From positions 1 to 14,850 of the forward strand of contig CAYSCV010000028.1 of the NCBI GenBank assembly GCA_964429715.1: a DNA stretch of 14,850 bases. Reading direction: 5' to 3'. A program made the position numbers and the translations under genes. The notes under the pieces were generated by a model that had not been told where the DNA came from, did no database searches, and saw only the letters and a program-made list of their open reading frames with translations. This DNA comes from JACPNA01 sp964429715 (lineage in GTDB: Archaea > Nanobdellota > Nanobdellia > Woesearchaeales > GW2011-AR9). Positions 1 to 6,570 of the stretch are shown here, in pieces (positions within the stretch are counted from its first letter, which is position 1; every line of letters starts with the position of its first letter).

Positions 1-30
1 GAGATAGTTTTCTCATTTCTTGCATTGCAA

Positions 31-89
31 AGGTTGCTCGCGGCAACTTCGGAACGAGAGTGACAGAATCTCTACGAGGAGTTTGCCAA
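31..89 (+). repeat. Structured repeat element, copy 1
   Basis: This block contains a 7-bp hairpin (arms 31-37 and 43-49, loop TCGCG), then TTCGGAA (48-54), TGACAGAAT (61-69) in the loop of a small AGAG/CTCT hairpin, and AGTTTGC (80-86). The same order of elements recurs near the right edge at 14737-14789: hairpin, TTCGGAA, TGACAGAAT, AGTTTGC. The stem bases differ between copies while pairing is kept in the first hairpin. It could be a dispersed repeat or part of a structured RNA. Strand is given as the one on which the two copies match directly. Confidence 0.5.
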
Positions 90-153
90 GATGTTGCGCA
101 AGTAACATAAGAAAGCAGTGCTTTCTGTAAAATATGAATTATGCAAACTCCTC
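76..153. terminator. Inverted repeat after lipoprotein gene, possible terminator
   Basis: GAGGAGTTTGC (76-86) is the exact reverse complement of GCAAACTCCTC (143-153), an 11-bp stem. It encloses a second hairpin, AGAAAGC/GCTTTCT (110-126, 3-base loop). The structure abuts the stop codon of the minus-strand lipoprotein gene at 155, so it may end that transcript or protect its 3' end. The right arm also overlaps the structured repeat at 31-89, so it may belong to a larger RNA. No long T-run follows, so a classical terminator is uncertain. Confidence 0.4.
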
Positions 154-154
154 A

Positions 155-1081
155 TTAGTTTTGTTTGATGAAGAAATTATCAAAAGTGGCAGTATAATCG
201 CCTGTACCTGAGGTTTCAATCCCCCCACCTTCAGAAACGTAGTTTAAACCGCTACGAAGCGAGCCATAGTATTCGCCGGTTTGAGGTTCTTGGTATTGAG
301 TAATGGTTTGGCCGTTAAATGTGCAGGTTAATTTTCCGATATTTTTATTGAAATATAAATTAATCGTACCGCTCAGAGGGGTATTTTGATCTAGATGATT
401 AATTGTTTTTGACATGCGAAGAATCTTATCATTGCGTGAGAGTCTGAGTTCACAGTAGTTACGTTCAGGGTTTTTACCAGTGGTTAATATGGGTAGAGTT
501 TCTAAGCCGAGAACAGCATGGGCGGAGCCTTCAGTAACAGAGCCGGCCAAATTTACATCAACGGAAAGATTATAATCATTTTGAGTGGTATAGATTTTGG
601 TGGTATATAACGATGCCCAACTGATGCCTTTGTCGCTGTTGCCTTGGATGATTAGCTTATCGTTTTGGATGATTGTACTATTGCCTGTGAGTTGGGTATT
701 ATATTTTGTGGAATCAATAGTTGAACCGGTAAATTGATCAAAAGCAGTTATGGAGAGAGGAGGGGGAAGAACCGCAGGGGTTGTTCTTATTTGGGGAGCG
801 AGAGGAGGAGATTTTATTTTTTCAGGTGAAAGAGTAGAAGTTAGGGGAGTTGTAGAAGTTGGTTCGGTTGTTGTTTGTTTAGTTGGTTCTGGTTGAATGG
901 AGGGGGGGGTAATTGGTTCTTTAGTTGCTTCTTTTATTTCGTTGGGAGTTTGTGTGGGGACAGATGTTTGCGAAAGGCTTGGGGAGTTTGAAGAAGGAGG
1001 AAGATTAGAATGTGCAGGAGAACAACTGATTAAAAATAAAGTTGTTATGATGAGAACAAAAATTAAAAAGTATTTTTTCAT
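155..1081 (-). CDS. Secreted lipoprotein with Pro/Thr/Ser linker and beta-rich C-terminal domain
   Basis: A 308-residue protein of unknown function. Residues 1-20 form a lipoprotein signal: two Lys, a hydrophobic stretch and a lipobox-like LISC with Cys20. Residues 21-112 are a low-complexity linker rich in Pro, Thr and Ser, typical of cell-surface stalks. Residues about 113-308 look like a beta-sandwich, perhaps LamG/concanavalin-like, beginning ITAFDQFTG and ending with YTATFDNFFIKQN; this fold call is a guess from pattern. The start is supported by a TATA-like TTTTTAAG about 25 bases upstream (1102-1110) with no Shine-Dalgarno site, so the mRNA is probably leaderless. The linker carries a run of eight C on the coding strand (902-909). 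It is probably anchored outside the membrane and might bind a glycan. Confidence 0.75.
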   Translation of the reverse strand: MKKYFLIFVLIITTLFLISCSPAHSNLPPSSNSPSLSQTSVPTQTPNEIKEATKEPITPPSIQPEPTKQTTTEPTSTTPLTSTLSPEKIKSPPLAPQIRTTPAVLPPPLSITAFDQFTGSTIDSTKYNTQLTGNSTIIQNDKLIIQGNSDKGISWASLYTTKIYTTQNDYNLSVDVNLAGSVTEGSAHAVLGLETLPILTTGKNPERNYCELRLSRNDKILRMSKTINHLDQNTPLSGTINLYFNKNIGKLTCTFNGQTITQYQEPQTGEYYGSLRSGLNYVSEGGGIETSGTGDYTATFDNFFIKQN

Positions 1082-1101
1082 AAGGTAAGGATATTTAGTA
1101 T

Positions 1102-1110
1102 GCTTAAAAA
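1102..1110 (-). promoter_or_regulatory. TATA box for the lipoprotein gene
   Basis: On the minus strand the sequence reads TTTTTAAGC, centred about 25 bases before the ATG at 1081. That is the usual archaeal spacing for a transcript starting at or next to the start codon. Confidence 0.45.
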
Positions 1111-1148
1111 CCTTTCTTTTTTTTGATTAGATTTAAGTTATAAATATA

Positions 1149-2039
1149 TTAGAGAGAAAAAGGTTCTTTTATTGTTATTGTTTTGGTAAGTAAGTCAGTA
1201 TAAATATTCCAAGCGTCTTTGCCTGTCTGCAGAAGAGTGGTGATGAAGTTGAAGGCGATATTATGCAGGCCATTATTGGCAGGAGATTCGGTGATGATGC
1301 AATCTGCTAAGTTAGCGATGTTATGTTCTTTGATTATGTTCATCCAGGCTAATGAGAAAGCATATGCTTTGGCTTCTTCATCATGGGCGTTGTCAAGAGT
1401 TTTCGTTAAGACGTGACCAAGTTCGTGGCCTAAAGTAAGAAGGACGCGAGGCAACGTGTCATTTAAGACGAAAATTTCGGAGAGGAGGCCTTGCTGGCCA
1501 CGATTGAGGGAGAGGCCGATGGTGGAAGGATGAGGAGCGATTTTACGGAATTCTTGTTCGTTGCAGACGCTAATTTTGATGTTTTCTGGCAATGATTTGT
1601 GGAAAAGATGGAAGAATGTTTCTTCAACAAAGGGGCGGATTTGTTCGGCGTTGCCGACGAAGATGCTGTGTTTGCCTGGTTTGAGAAAATTGTTGGGTTG
1701 GAAGTGGTATTCTTGATGTGTTTGAAAGTGATGGTATTGTGTTTGGTTTTTGCTATAGGGGTGGAGTTTAGAGGAATAATTGTAATTTTGGGAAGGAAAG
1801 GAGGATGAGGGTGATATTGAGGGAAATAGGGAGGGAAAGAAAGAAGTGTAGGAAGGGGAAGAGGGAGAGGTCATTGAAGCGTAAGAAATAATTGGTTCGG
1901 AATTGGAATAGGATATAGCAGAATGAGCAATGTATTCTAATGGAGAGGAAGAGTGAGAGCTGTATGAGAGGGGAGAGCGGTAAGATGGTGAATGAGAGAA
2001 TTGAGGAGCAGAGTCATAGGATTGGGACATTTGGTACAT
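1149..2039 (-). CDS. HELGH zinc metalloprotease with low-complexity N-terminus
   Basis: A 296-residue predicted zinc peptidase. The motif HELGH (residues 205-209) gives two His ligands and the catalytic Glu; DEEAKAYAF downstream offers Glu221 or Glu222 as the third ligand, the gluzincin pattern. Residues 1-115 are very unusual: mainly Ser, Tyr, Pro and His with no signal peptide or membrane segment, so probably disordered. The protease-like domain runs from about residue 120. Start could be Met1 or Met4; a TATA-like TTAAAAC lies about 28 bases upstream (2064-2070). The neighbour on the same strand is the lipoprotein gene, 67 bases downstream with its own TATA box. Its substrate is unknown. 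Without a signal it would act in the cytoplasm unless exported by another route. Confidence 0.72.
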   Translation of the reverse strand: MYQMSQSYDSAPQFSHSPSYRSPLSYSSHSSSPLEYIAHSAISYSNSEPIISYASMTSPSSPSYTSFFPSLFPSISPSSSFPSQNYNYSSKLHPYSKNQTQYHHFQTHQEYHFQPNNFLKPGKHSIFVGNAEQIRPFVEETFFHLFHKSLPENIKISVCNEQEFRKIAPHPSTIGLSLNRGQQGLLSEIFVLNDTLPRVLLTLGHELGHVLTKTLDNAHDEEAKAYAFSLAWMNIIKEHNIANLADCIITESPANNGLHNIAFNFITTLLQTGKDAWNIYTDLLTKTITIKEPFSL

Positions 2040-2063
2040 AGTAATATATAGATGTTTTGTGAG

Positions 2064-2070
2064 GTTTTAA
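2064..2070 (-). promoter_or_regulatory. TATA-like box for the metalloprotease gene
   Basis: Minus-strand TTAAAAC about 28 bases before the ATG at 2039. It shares the divergent region 2040-2169 with the eS17 promoter. Confidence 0.35.
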
Positions 2071-2138
2071 GGGTTATGGAGGAGAGTGGGACATTTTAAG
2101 AGGAAGATGGTTGAAAACGAGTTAAATATAACCATAAT

Positions 2139-2150
2139 ATTTATAAATAG
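2139..2150 (+). promoter_or_regulatory. TATA box for the eS17 gene
   Basis: ATTTATAAATAG is centred about 25 bases before the ATG at 2170. No Shine-Dalgarno site lies between, so a leaderless mRNA is expected. The spacing supports 2170 over the in-frame upstream start at 2086, which would lie before the promoter. Confidence 0.6.
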
Positions 2151-2169
2151 GGTGTTTTCTAATGAAGTC

Positions 2170-2358
2170 ATGGGAAGAATTAAAACAACATATTTAAAAC
2201 GTAAAACCAAACAACTCTTTAAACTTCATGGAGATAAATTTTCTGCGGATTTTATACAGAATAAAACGTTAACGAACGCGTATGCAAGTATTGGCAGTAA
2301 GAAGTTGCGAAATATTATTGCTGGTTACATGACACGGTTGAAGCAGAAAGAGCAATAG
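2170..2358 (+). CDS. rps17e: Small ribosomal subunit protein eS17
   Basis: A 62-residue protein of the archaeal/eukaryotic S17e family, a component of the 30S subunit. It starts MGRIKTTYLKR, as the family does, and contains DKFSADFIQNK (22-32) and the signature SKKLRNIIAGYMTRL (43-57). An in-frame extension to 2086 is rejected because the family begins at MGR and the TATA box sits inside the extension. The gene is monocistronic in appearance: the next gene has its own TATA box. The bases after the stop (2359-2381) are T-rich, which is enough for archaeal termination. This gene is the strongest evidence that the window is archaeal. Confidence 0.95.
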   Translation: MGRIKTTYLKRKTKQLFKLHGDKFSADFIQNKTLTNAYASIGSKKLRNIIAGYMTRLKQKEQ

Positions 2359-2381
2359 TTATTTTTACTTATTTTTTATAG
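2359..2381 (+). terminator. T-rich termination tract after eS17
   Basis: Directly after the stop codon there are two T-runs (TTATTTTTA and TTATTTTTTATAG) without an obvious hairpin. Archaeal RNA polymerase is known to stop at such U-rich tracts. Confidence 0.4.
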
Positions 2382-2438
2382 GGTAAATATTACCTTTCGT
2401 CATTTTACTTCTGGTGTAGTGCAAAAGAAAAAACAAAC

Positions 2439-2448
2439 ATTTTAATAG
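2439..2448 (+). promoter_or_regulatory. TATA box for the dehydrogenase-like gene
   Basis: ATTTTAATAG ends 20 bases before the ATG at 2469, with purine-rich sequence (AAAAGAAAAAAC) upstream that could serve as BRE. Position fits a leaderless transcript. Confidence 0.45.
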
Positions 2449-2468
2449 AGTACTTTCTTTATTAGGGT

Positions 2469-3398
2469 ATGGCTTTGAAAATAATTATTCTTTCTCCAAA
2501 TATGGATATTCTCTTTACTGAAGAATTAAAAAGAAAAATAAAAGCTGCGGGTGATGTGATCTTTATTAAAAATATTACGCCGCTGTTGAAAGTGGCAGAA
2601 TTATATGATACTAATCCGAAAATAATCGCTATTGATCCTGATTTTTGTCAATGGAGTGTGCCTAAAAAGATAATTGTAAAGTTGAAAAATGTTCAGGCGA
2701 TTTGTCTGCAAACGACTTCATTTTCTTGGATTGATACTGCTGAGGCAAAAAGACAAAGCATACCGATTGTGAATTTACGTGGTTTTTCAACAGAAGCGGT
2801 TGCGGAATGGGCAGTTCTGATGGCGTTAAATGTTGCAAGAAAATTACCACTAGTTATCAAAGAAGGATGGAAGCAGGATTTTGCCAAATACCAAGGGGTA
2901 GAATTGAAAGGAAAAACGGCTGGTATTATTGGTTTAGGTGCTATTGGTACTCGTATTGCTGAAATCTGCATCGGATTAGGTATGAACGTTGTTTATTGGT
3001 CAAGAAAGTCACGAGATAGACGTTTTTCAATTGTGAAATTAGAGGATTTAATGAAAAAATCAGATGTTGTATTTCCAGCACTTGCGCAAAATGAAGAAAC
3101 GAAAGATCTTATTACAGATACACTGTTACAAAATATGAAACAATCAGCGATTTTTGTCTCCATTGTTCATCAGATTTACAACCACGACTTGTTATTACAA
3201 CTTGTTAAAAATGGTAAACTATTTGGGTATGCTTTTGAAACGGAAAAAGAAAAAATCACTGATTTTGAAGGTAATGTTTGGGTTGATCCAGAGTTGGCAT
3301 GGTGTACGGATGGTTCAATGAAAAAAAATGGAGAACAGTGGACTGAAGCGATTGTACGATCAGTACGAAAAGAGTATCCGACTCAAGTTAATAAATAA
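2469..3398 (+). CDS. 2-hydroxyacid dehydrogenase-like NAD(P)-binding protein, catalytic residues altered
   Basis: A 309-residue member of the D-isomer-specific 2-hydroxyacid dehydrogenase fold. The substrate domain occupies about 1-105, the Rossmann domain 106-285. The family helix before the Rossmann core is present (STEAVAEWAVLMAL, 107-120) and so is the dinucleotide motif GLGAIG (155-160). After beta-2 comes SRKSR rather than an acidic residue, which hints at NADP. The usual catalytic Arg of the VNxARG segment is replaced in FVSIVHQIYNHD (229-240), and the TPH His is not found near the C-terminal AWCTDG. It may be a non-catalytic NAD(P)-binding protein or use different chemistry. Substrate cannot be inferred. 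Own TATA box upstream. Confidence 0.75.
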   Translation: MALKIIILSPNMDILFTEELKRKIKAAGDVIFIKNITPLLKVAELYDTNPKIIAIDPDFCQWSVPKKIIVKLKNVQAICLQTTSFSWIDTAEAKRQSIPIVNLRGFSTEAVAEWAVLMALNVARKLPLVIKEGWKQDFAKYQGVELKGKTAGIIGLGAIGTRIAEICIGLGMNVVYWSRKSRDRRFSIVKLEDLMKKSDVVFPALAQNEETKDLITDTLLQNMKQSAIFVSIVHQIYNHDLLLQLVKNGKLFGYAFETEKEKITDFEGNVWVDPELAWCTDGSMKKNGEQWTEAIVRSVRKEYPTQVNK

Positions 3399-3420
3399 AG
3401 TAGCAATTTAGAGCGTTAAC

Positions 3421-3428
3421 TATAAATA
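3421..3428 (+). promoter_or_regulatory. TATA box for the ubiB-phasin pair
   Basis: TATAAATA lies about 45 bases before the ATG at 3470. Transcription should start near 3448, leaving a leader of about 20 bases that contains GAGGT (3459-3463), six bases before the start codon. Confidence 0.55.
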
Positions 3429-3469
3429 CTTTGTTTATTTCTTTTGGTTAGTAAAAAAGAGGTTTAGAG

Positions 3470-5167
3470 ATGTTTCATTTACGGCAGGATATTCGGGATT
3501 TAAAGCGATTAGAACAGATACTGTTGATATTTTTTGAGGAGGGGTTGGGGTATTATGTTACGCAATCGAAGTTAGGGAAGTATTTGCCTTTTTTTAAGCG
3601 AATGCAGGTGAGTGGGCCATTGACGGATAGGCAAGCGCAAGCCGTACGATTACGACGAGCATTTGAGCGGTGCGGACCGACATTTGTTAAATTAGGACAA
3701 TTATTATCGTTACGACCGGATCTTGTGCCACTTGAGTTTTCAGTGGAATTTGAGAAGTTGCAGGATACAGTGCCGCCGGTGACGTTTGCGGAGGTAAAAA
3801 AAATAATTGAAGAGGAGTTAGGAGATTCTTTGGCGAAGTTGTTTAAAGATTTTTCAGTGCAGCCGATTGCGGCGGCATCGATGGCGCAGGTGCATAAAGC
3901 GAAGTTGCATAGCGGAGAAGTTGTGGCGGTCAAAGTGCAGCGGCCAGGAATACGGGAGATTATTGATACGGATTTAGACATTTTATTTTTTATGGCATCA
4001 CATATGGAGAAGCATAGCACGTTCTTACATCATTATCGGCCAGTAGAAATAGTGAAAGAGTTTGCGTTATGGACAAGAAAAGAGTTGAATTTTTTAGTTG
4101 AAGCACAGAATGCGGTGCGATTGAAAGAGGAGTTGAAAGTTGAGAAAAAAGTAACGGCGCCGAGGATTTATCAAGAATATTGTTCGAAACGAGTGTTGAC
4201 AATGGAATATATTGAGGGTGTGAAATTAGGAGACGTGAAAGGGTTAGAACGATTACATATTTCACGAGAGAAAATTTCGATGACATATTTTATGACTATT
4301 TTACATCAGGCGCTGATTTGCGGGTTTTTTCATGCGGATCCGCATCCGGCAAATATTTTTGTACAAAAAAATGGAACGTTAGTATTTTTGGATTGCGGGA
4401 TTATGGGAGAATTATCTGTTGAGGATAGACATGCGGTGACACGATTTATTTTATCAGTTCCGGAAAAGAATCCGGAAAAGAGTTTGCAGTGTATTTTAGC
4501 GCTGGCGCGAGATGTTCAGAATGCGGATTTAGTCTCATTTAAAGAGGAGACGTTGCCAATATTACGAGAAGTATATAGCAATGCAATCGGGCAGAAGAGT
4601 ATTGGGAAAGCAGTGTATCAGATTATCAGCAAAGGAGCGAGGTATGATGTGCATTTTGATCCAAGTCATGTGTTGATGGCAAAGGCGATTTATCAGGCAG
4701 AGGGGTTAGGATTGAAATTAAATCCGAAGTTTAAAGTTGCAGAAGGGATGAAGTTGTTTATGAATACGTATCTCAAAGAGTATTATAAGCCGACGGCGCT
4801 GGTGAAACGAACAATGAAAGCGTTATGGAGTCATAAAGATTTGATGTTAGAATTACCGGACCATATCAATACGTTTTTAGATCAGTTAGAACGAAAAGCA
4901 GGAGAACGGGAACAACAGGGGAAAGGAGTGGAAGCGCAGCTGTCACGAGTAGAATGGCAATTAGAACAGAGCAATAGGTTAATGCACTTAGGGACGGTTG
5001 TAGTGTTGTTGGTTACGTCAGCATTTCTGTTGTTGTATTTTGAAGGATCAAAAGCGTTATTTGGCGTGCCGTTAAGTTTATATTTATTTGTGTCTGCACT
5101 CTGTTTTATTATTTATTTGTTATTTACGCATAAGAGTAGAGATGGGGAAGAACACCATTTAAACTAA
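3470..5167 (+). CDS. UbiB/AarF (ABC1/ADCK) family atypical kinase
   Basis: A 565-residue UbiB-family protein, an atypical kinase/ATPase linked in bacteria and mitochondria to isoprenoid quinone metabolism. Family marks are all visible: KLGQ (74-77) with SLRPDLVP, the Ala-rich nucleotide loop AAAS (134-137), the lysine in VAVKVQRPG (Lys155), NFLVEA with Glu211, HADPHPAN (288-295) and LDCG (307-310) in place of the kinase DFG. Two hydrophobic segments near the C-terminus (about 512-530 and 538-556) should anchor it in the membrane, as in bacterial UbiB. Start chosen for GAGGT six bases upstream. The phasin-like gene begins 30 bases after its stop, so the two are probably cotranscribed. No quinone pathway gene is visible here, so its role may be in another membrane-lipid process. 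Confidence 0.9.
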   Translation: MFHLRQDIRDLKRLEQILLIFFEEGLGYYVTQSKLGKYLPFFKRMQVSGPLTDRQAQAVRLRRAFERCGPTFVKLGQLLSLRPDLVPLEFSVEFEKLQDTVPPVTFAEVKKIIEEELGDSLAKLFKDFSVQPIAAASMAQVHKAKLHSGEVVAVKVQRPGIREIIDTDLDILFFMASHMEKHSTFLHHYRPVEIVKEFALWTRKELNFLVEAQNAVRLKEELKVEKKVTAPRIYQEYCSKRVLTMEYIEGVKLGDVKGLERLHISREKISMTYFMTILHQALICGFFHADPHPANIFVQKNGTLVFLDCGIMGELSVEDRHAVTRFILSVPEKNPEKSLQCILALARDVQNADLVSFKEETLPILREVYSNAIGQKSIGKAVYQIISKGARYDVHFDPSHVLMAKAIYQAEGLGLKLNPKFKVAEGMKLFMNTYLKEYYKPTALVKRTMKALWSHKDLMLELPDHINTFLDQLERKAGEREQQGKGVEAQLSRVEWQLEQSNRLMHLGTVVVLLVTSAFLLLYFEGSKALFGVPLSLYLFVSALCFIIYLLFTHKSRDGEEHHLN

Positions 5168-5197
5168 AATTTGAAACAATTAAAAAAAGGTGAGATT

Positions 5198-5557
5198 ATG
5201 AAAGAGGCAATTAAAAAAGCGATACAAACAGGATATGGATTAGGATTGTTAAGTGTGGAGCAGGGGAAGAAGATTGCAGGGCAAGTGAAGAAAGAGTTGG
5301 ATTTAAATGATCAAGAAGCACAGAAATTGGCTAAAGAATTAGTGGGGAGTTCGAGAAAAGCGAGTGAAGAGGTGTTGACTTCAGTTGGAAAACATTTTGA
5401 AAAAGCGGTGATGAAGAGCGGGTTAGTGACAAAGCATGAATGGGTTATAGCGAAAGGAGTGTTACAGCGACGGTTGAAGCAGAAAATTTCTGGAATGAAG
5501 CCACAGAAGAAAAAGAGTGTGTTTCATCGTGTGAAGAAAGCGTGGAAGAGAAAGTAG
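5198..5557 (+). CDS. Phasin-like coiled-coil protein
   Basis: A 119-residue, lysine-rich and mostly helical protein. It begins MKEAIKKAIQTGYGLGLLS, a pattern seen in phasin/PhaF-like proteins, and continues with a probable coiled coil (about 20-95) and a strongly basic tail (KPQKKKSVFHRVKKAWKRK, 101-119) that could bind nucleic acid or acidic membrane. The start at 5198 is preferred to an in-frame TTG at 5171 because GGTGA (5190-5194) lies just before the ATG. It follows the UbiB-like kinase gene by 30 bases on the same strand, so the two are likely one operon; phasin-like proteins next to UbiB genes are a recurring arrangement by my recollection. Polyhydroxyalkanoate binding itself is not implied. 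Confidence 0.65.
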   Translation: MKEAIKKAIQTGYGLGLLSVEQGKKIAGQVKKELDLNDQEAQKLAKELVGSSRKASEEVLTSVGKHFEKAVMKSGLVTKHEWVIAKGVLQRRLKQKISGMKPQKKKSVFHRVKKAWKRK

Positions 5558-5616
5558 GAAGATACTCTTTTTTAGTTTTTAGAGTGGTTACTTTTTGTAC
5601 TTTAATTGCTATTTGG

Positions 5617-5901
5617 TTAGAATATCTTTCGGGCAGTTGCTAACGCTTGTTCGATGTCTTCTTTTTCGAGGTTGAGATATACATTATGTTCTCCAAGAAT
5701 ATCAATAAATTCACTCAGAGAAACACCAGCTAATTTTGCCGCAAGACCAATACTTACTTTTTTTTGTTTATATAATTCGACTGCTTTTTCTTTTTTTCCG
5801 GCTTCAACCAAAGTTCGAACTATTTCTGATCTATTCTCTTGAAGTACTTTTTCAAATAAAGTTAAAGTACCCTCATCTAAACGTGCTGAAACTGTTTCCA
5901 T
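5617..5901 (-). CDS. UPF0175-family antitoxin
   Basis: A 94-residue protein resembling UPF0175 antitoxins. The N-terminal half (METVSARLDEGTLTLFEKV) looks like a DNA-binding or dimerising segment with SEIVRTLVEAGK; the characteristic core is KAVELYKQKKVSIGLAAKLA followed by GVSLSEFIDILGEHNVYLN. The start at 5901 is chosen because GGAGGT lies eight bases before that ATG, inside the end of the toxin gene; a longer frame to 5946 would skip it. The upstream toxin stop (5903-5905) is one base from the ATG, so translation is coupled. It should neutralise the PIN toxin and repress the operon. Convergent with the phasin-like gene. Confidence 0.82.
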   Translation of the reverse strand: METVSARLDEGTLTLFEKVLQENRSEIVRTLVEAGKKEKAVELYKQKKVSIGLAAKLAGVSLSEFIDILGEHNVYLNLEKEDIEQALATARKIF

Positions 5902-5902
5902 T

Positions 5903-6391
5903 TTATTGTACCTCCGATTTAAAATACGCAATGAGTTTTGGAGCATATCGTCCTATTCTCTGCAATTCGTTTATTTTTTCTAACGCTTTTTCTTTGGGTA
6001 TAAGTTTTCGATCATATAAGCGTACAATTACGCCTAACGCACATGTAAAGGGTACTTCCTGTAATTTACATAATTTGATTAATTCTCCATCATCGGTAAG
6101 GATGGCTTTATGTTTTAAAGGATTGAAAAGGATATATGCTGCGGCTTCTCCTTTGTCTAGACGAAACTGGTTTATGATGGGACGTATGCTCTCTTCTTTC
6201 ACAGTGACCACTTTTATCTTTTCTTGGATTATCAATTTATGAATAAGTAAAGCATAATATGATTCAGGGTGGAAGAGGGACTCTTCTTTGACTTGAGAGG
6301 GTATTTCAATTACTGGACTTATAGCAATGAATTGTTCCAAACAACCAATTTTAGCTAAAAGGACTAAAGTAGAGGTGTTGGAAACTAGCAT
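5903..6391 (-). CDS. DUF3368/PIN-like toxin nuclease
   Basis: A 162-residue PIN-like protein of the DUF3368 type, the usual partner of UPF0175 antitoxins. It starts MLVSNTSTLVLLAKIGCLE; Asn5 stands where classical PIN proteins have the first Asp, which is common in this subfamily. Other acidic residues are kept: DKGEAAAYILF with Glu82, and ILTDDGELIKL with Asp100/Asp101, followed by the conserved tail CALGVIVRLYDRKLIPK. It is predicted to cut RNA with a divalent metal. The gene lies before its antitoxin, the reverse of the most common order. A strong TATA box at 6411-6422 sits about 25 bases from the ATG, implying a leaderless toxin message, while the antitoxin has a strong Shine-Dalgarno site. 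Confidence 0.82.
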   Translation of the reverse strand: MLVSNTSTLVLLAKIGCLEQFIAISPVIEIPSQVKEESLFHPESYYALLIHKLIIQEKIKVVTVKEESIRPIINQFRLDKGEAAAYILFNPLKHKAILTDDGELIKLCKLQEVPFTCALGVIVRLYDRKLIPKEKALEKINELQRIGRYAPKLIAYFKSEVQ

Positions 6392-6397
6392 TTACGT

Positions 6398-6429
6398 TTG
6401 TAAACAAGTGTATATATTTAAACTTTTCG
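6398..6429 (-). promoter_or_regulatory. Toxin-antitoxin promoter with possible operator
   Basis: On the minus strand a BRE-like CGAAAAG precedes TTTAAATATATA (6411-6422), one of the clearest archaeal promoters in the window. Between it and the ATG is the small dyad TTGTTTACAA (6398-6407), at about the transcription start, a good place for autorepression by the toxin-antitoxin complex. Confidence 0.6.
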
Positions 6430-6463
6430 GGATGTTTTTTGTTCTTTCCAAATTTTAGATATG

Positions 6464-6539
6464 AAGAAACTGGAGTCACTGATGTTTTGAAGTTTCTTTA
6501 TTGCTTATTCTATCTTTTTTAGTTTGGCAATAAAGAAAC
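6464..6539 (-). terminator. Hairpin cluster after the RNA methyltransferase gene
   Basis: Two overlapping inverted repeats share one arm. GTTTCTTTATTGC (6492-6504) pairs with GCAATAAAGAAAC (6527-6539), 13 bp; and AAGAAACT (6464-6471) pairs with AGTTTCTT (6491-6498), 8 bp. They lie between the methyltransferase stop and the toxin promoter on the minus strand, and are mutually exclusive, so they may end transcription or give alternative folds. Confidence 0.45.
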
Positions 6540-6570
6540 CCAAAGTCACTCGTTTCAGTCGTTCGTTGGG
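6539..6570. terminator. Terminator-like hairpin at the methyltransferase stop
   Basis: CCCAA (6539-6543) pairs with TTGGG (6566-6570). On the plus strand six T follow; on the minus strand the sequence continues TTTCTTTATTG. The stop codon of the minus-strand gene lies inside the loop. Confidence 0.4.

Noticed and set aside
5736..6242. 168-residue plus-strand frame opposite the toxin-antitoxin genes
   Set aside because: The minus-strand frames match known toxin and antitoxin families with promoter and ribosome sites; this frame has none and resembles nothing I recognise.
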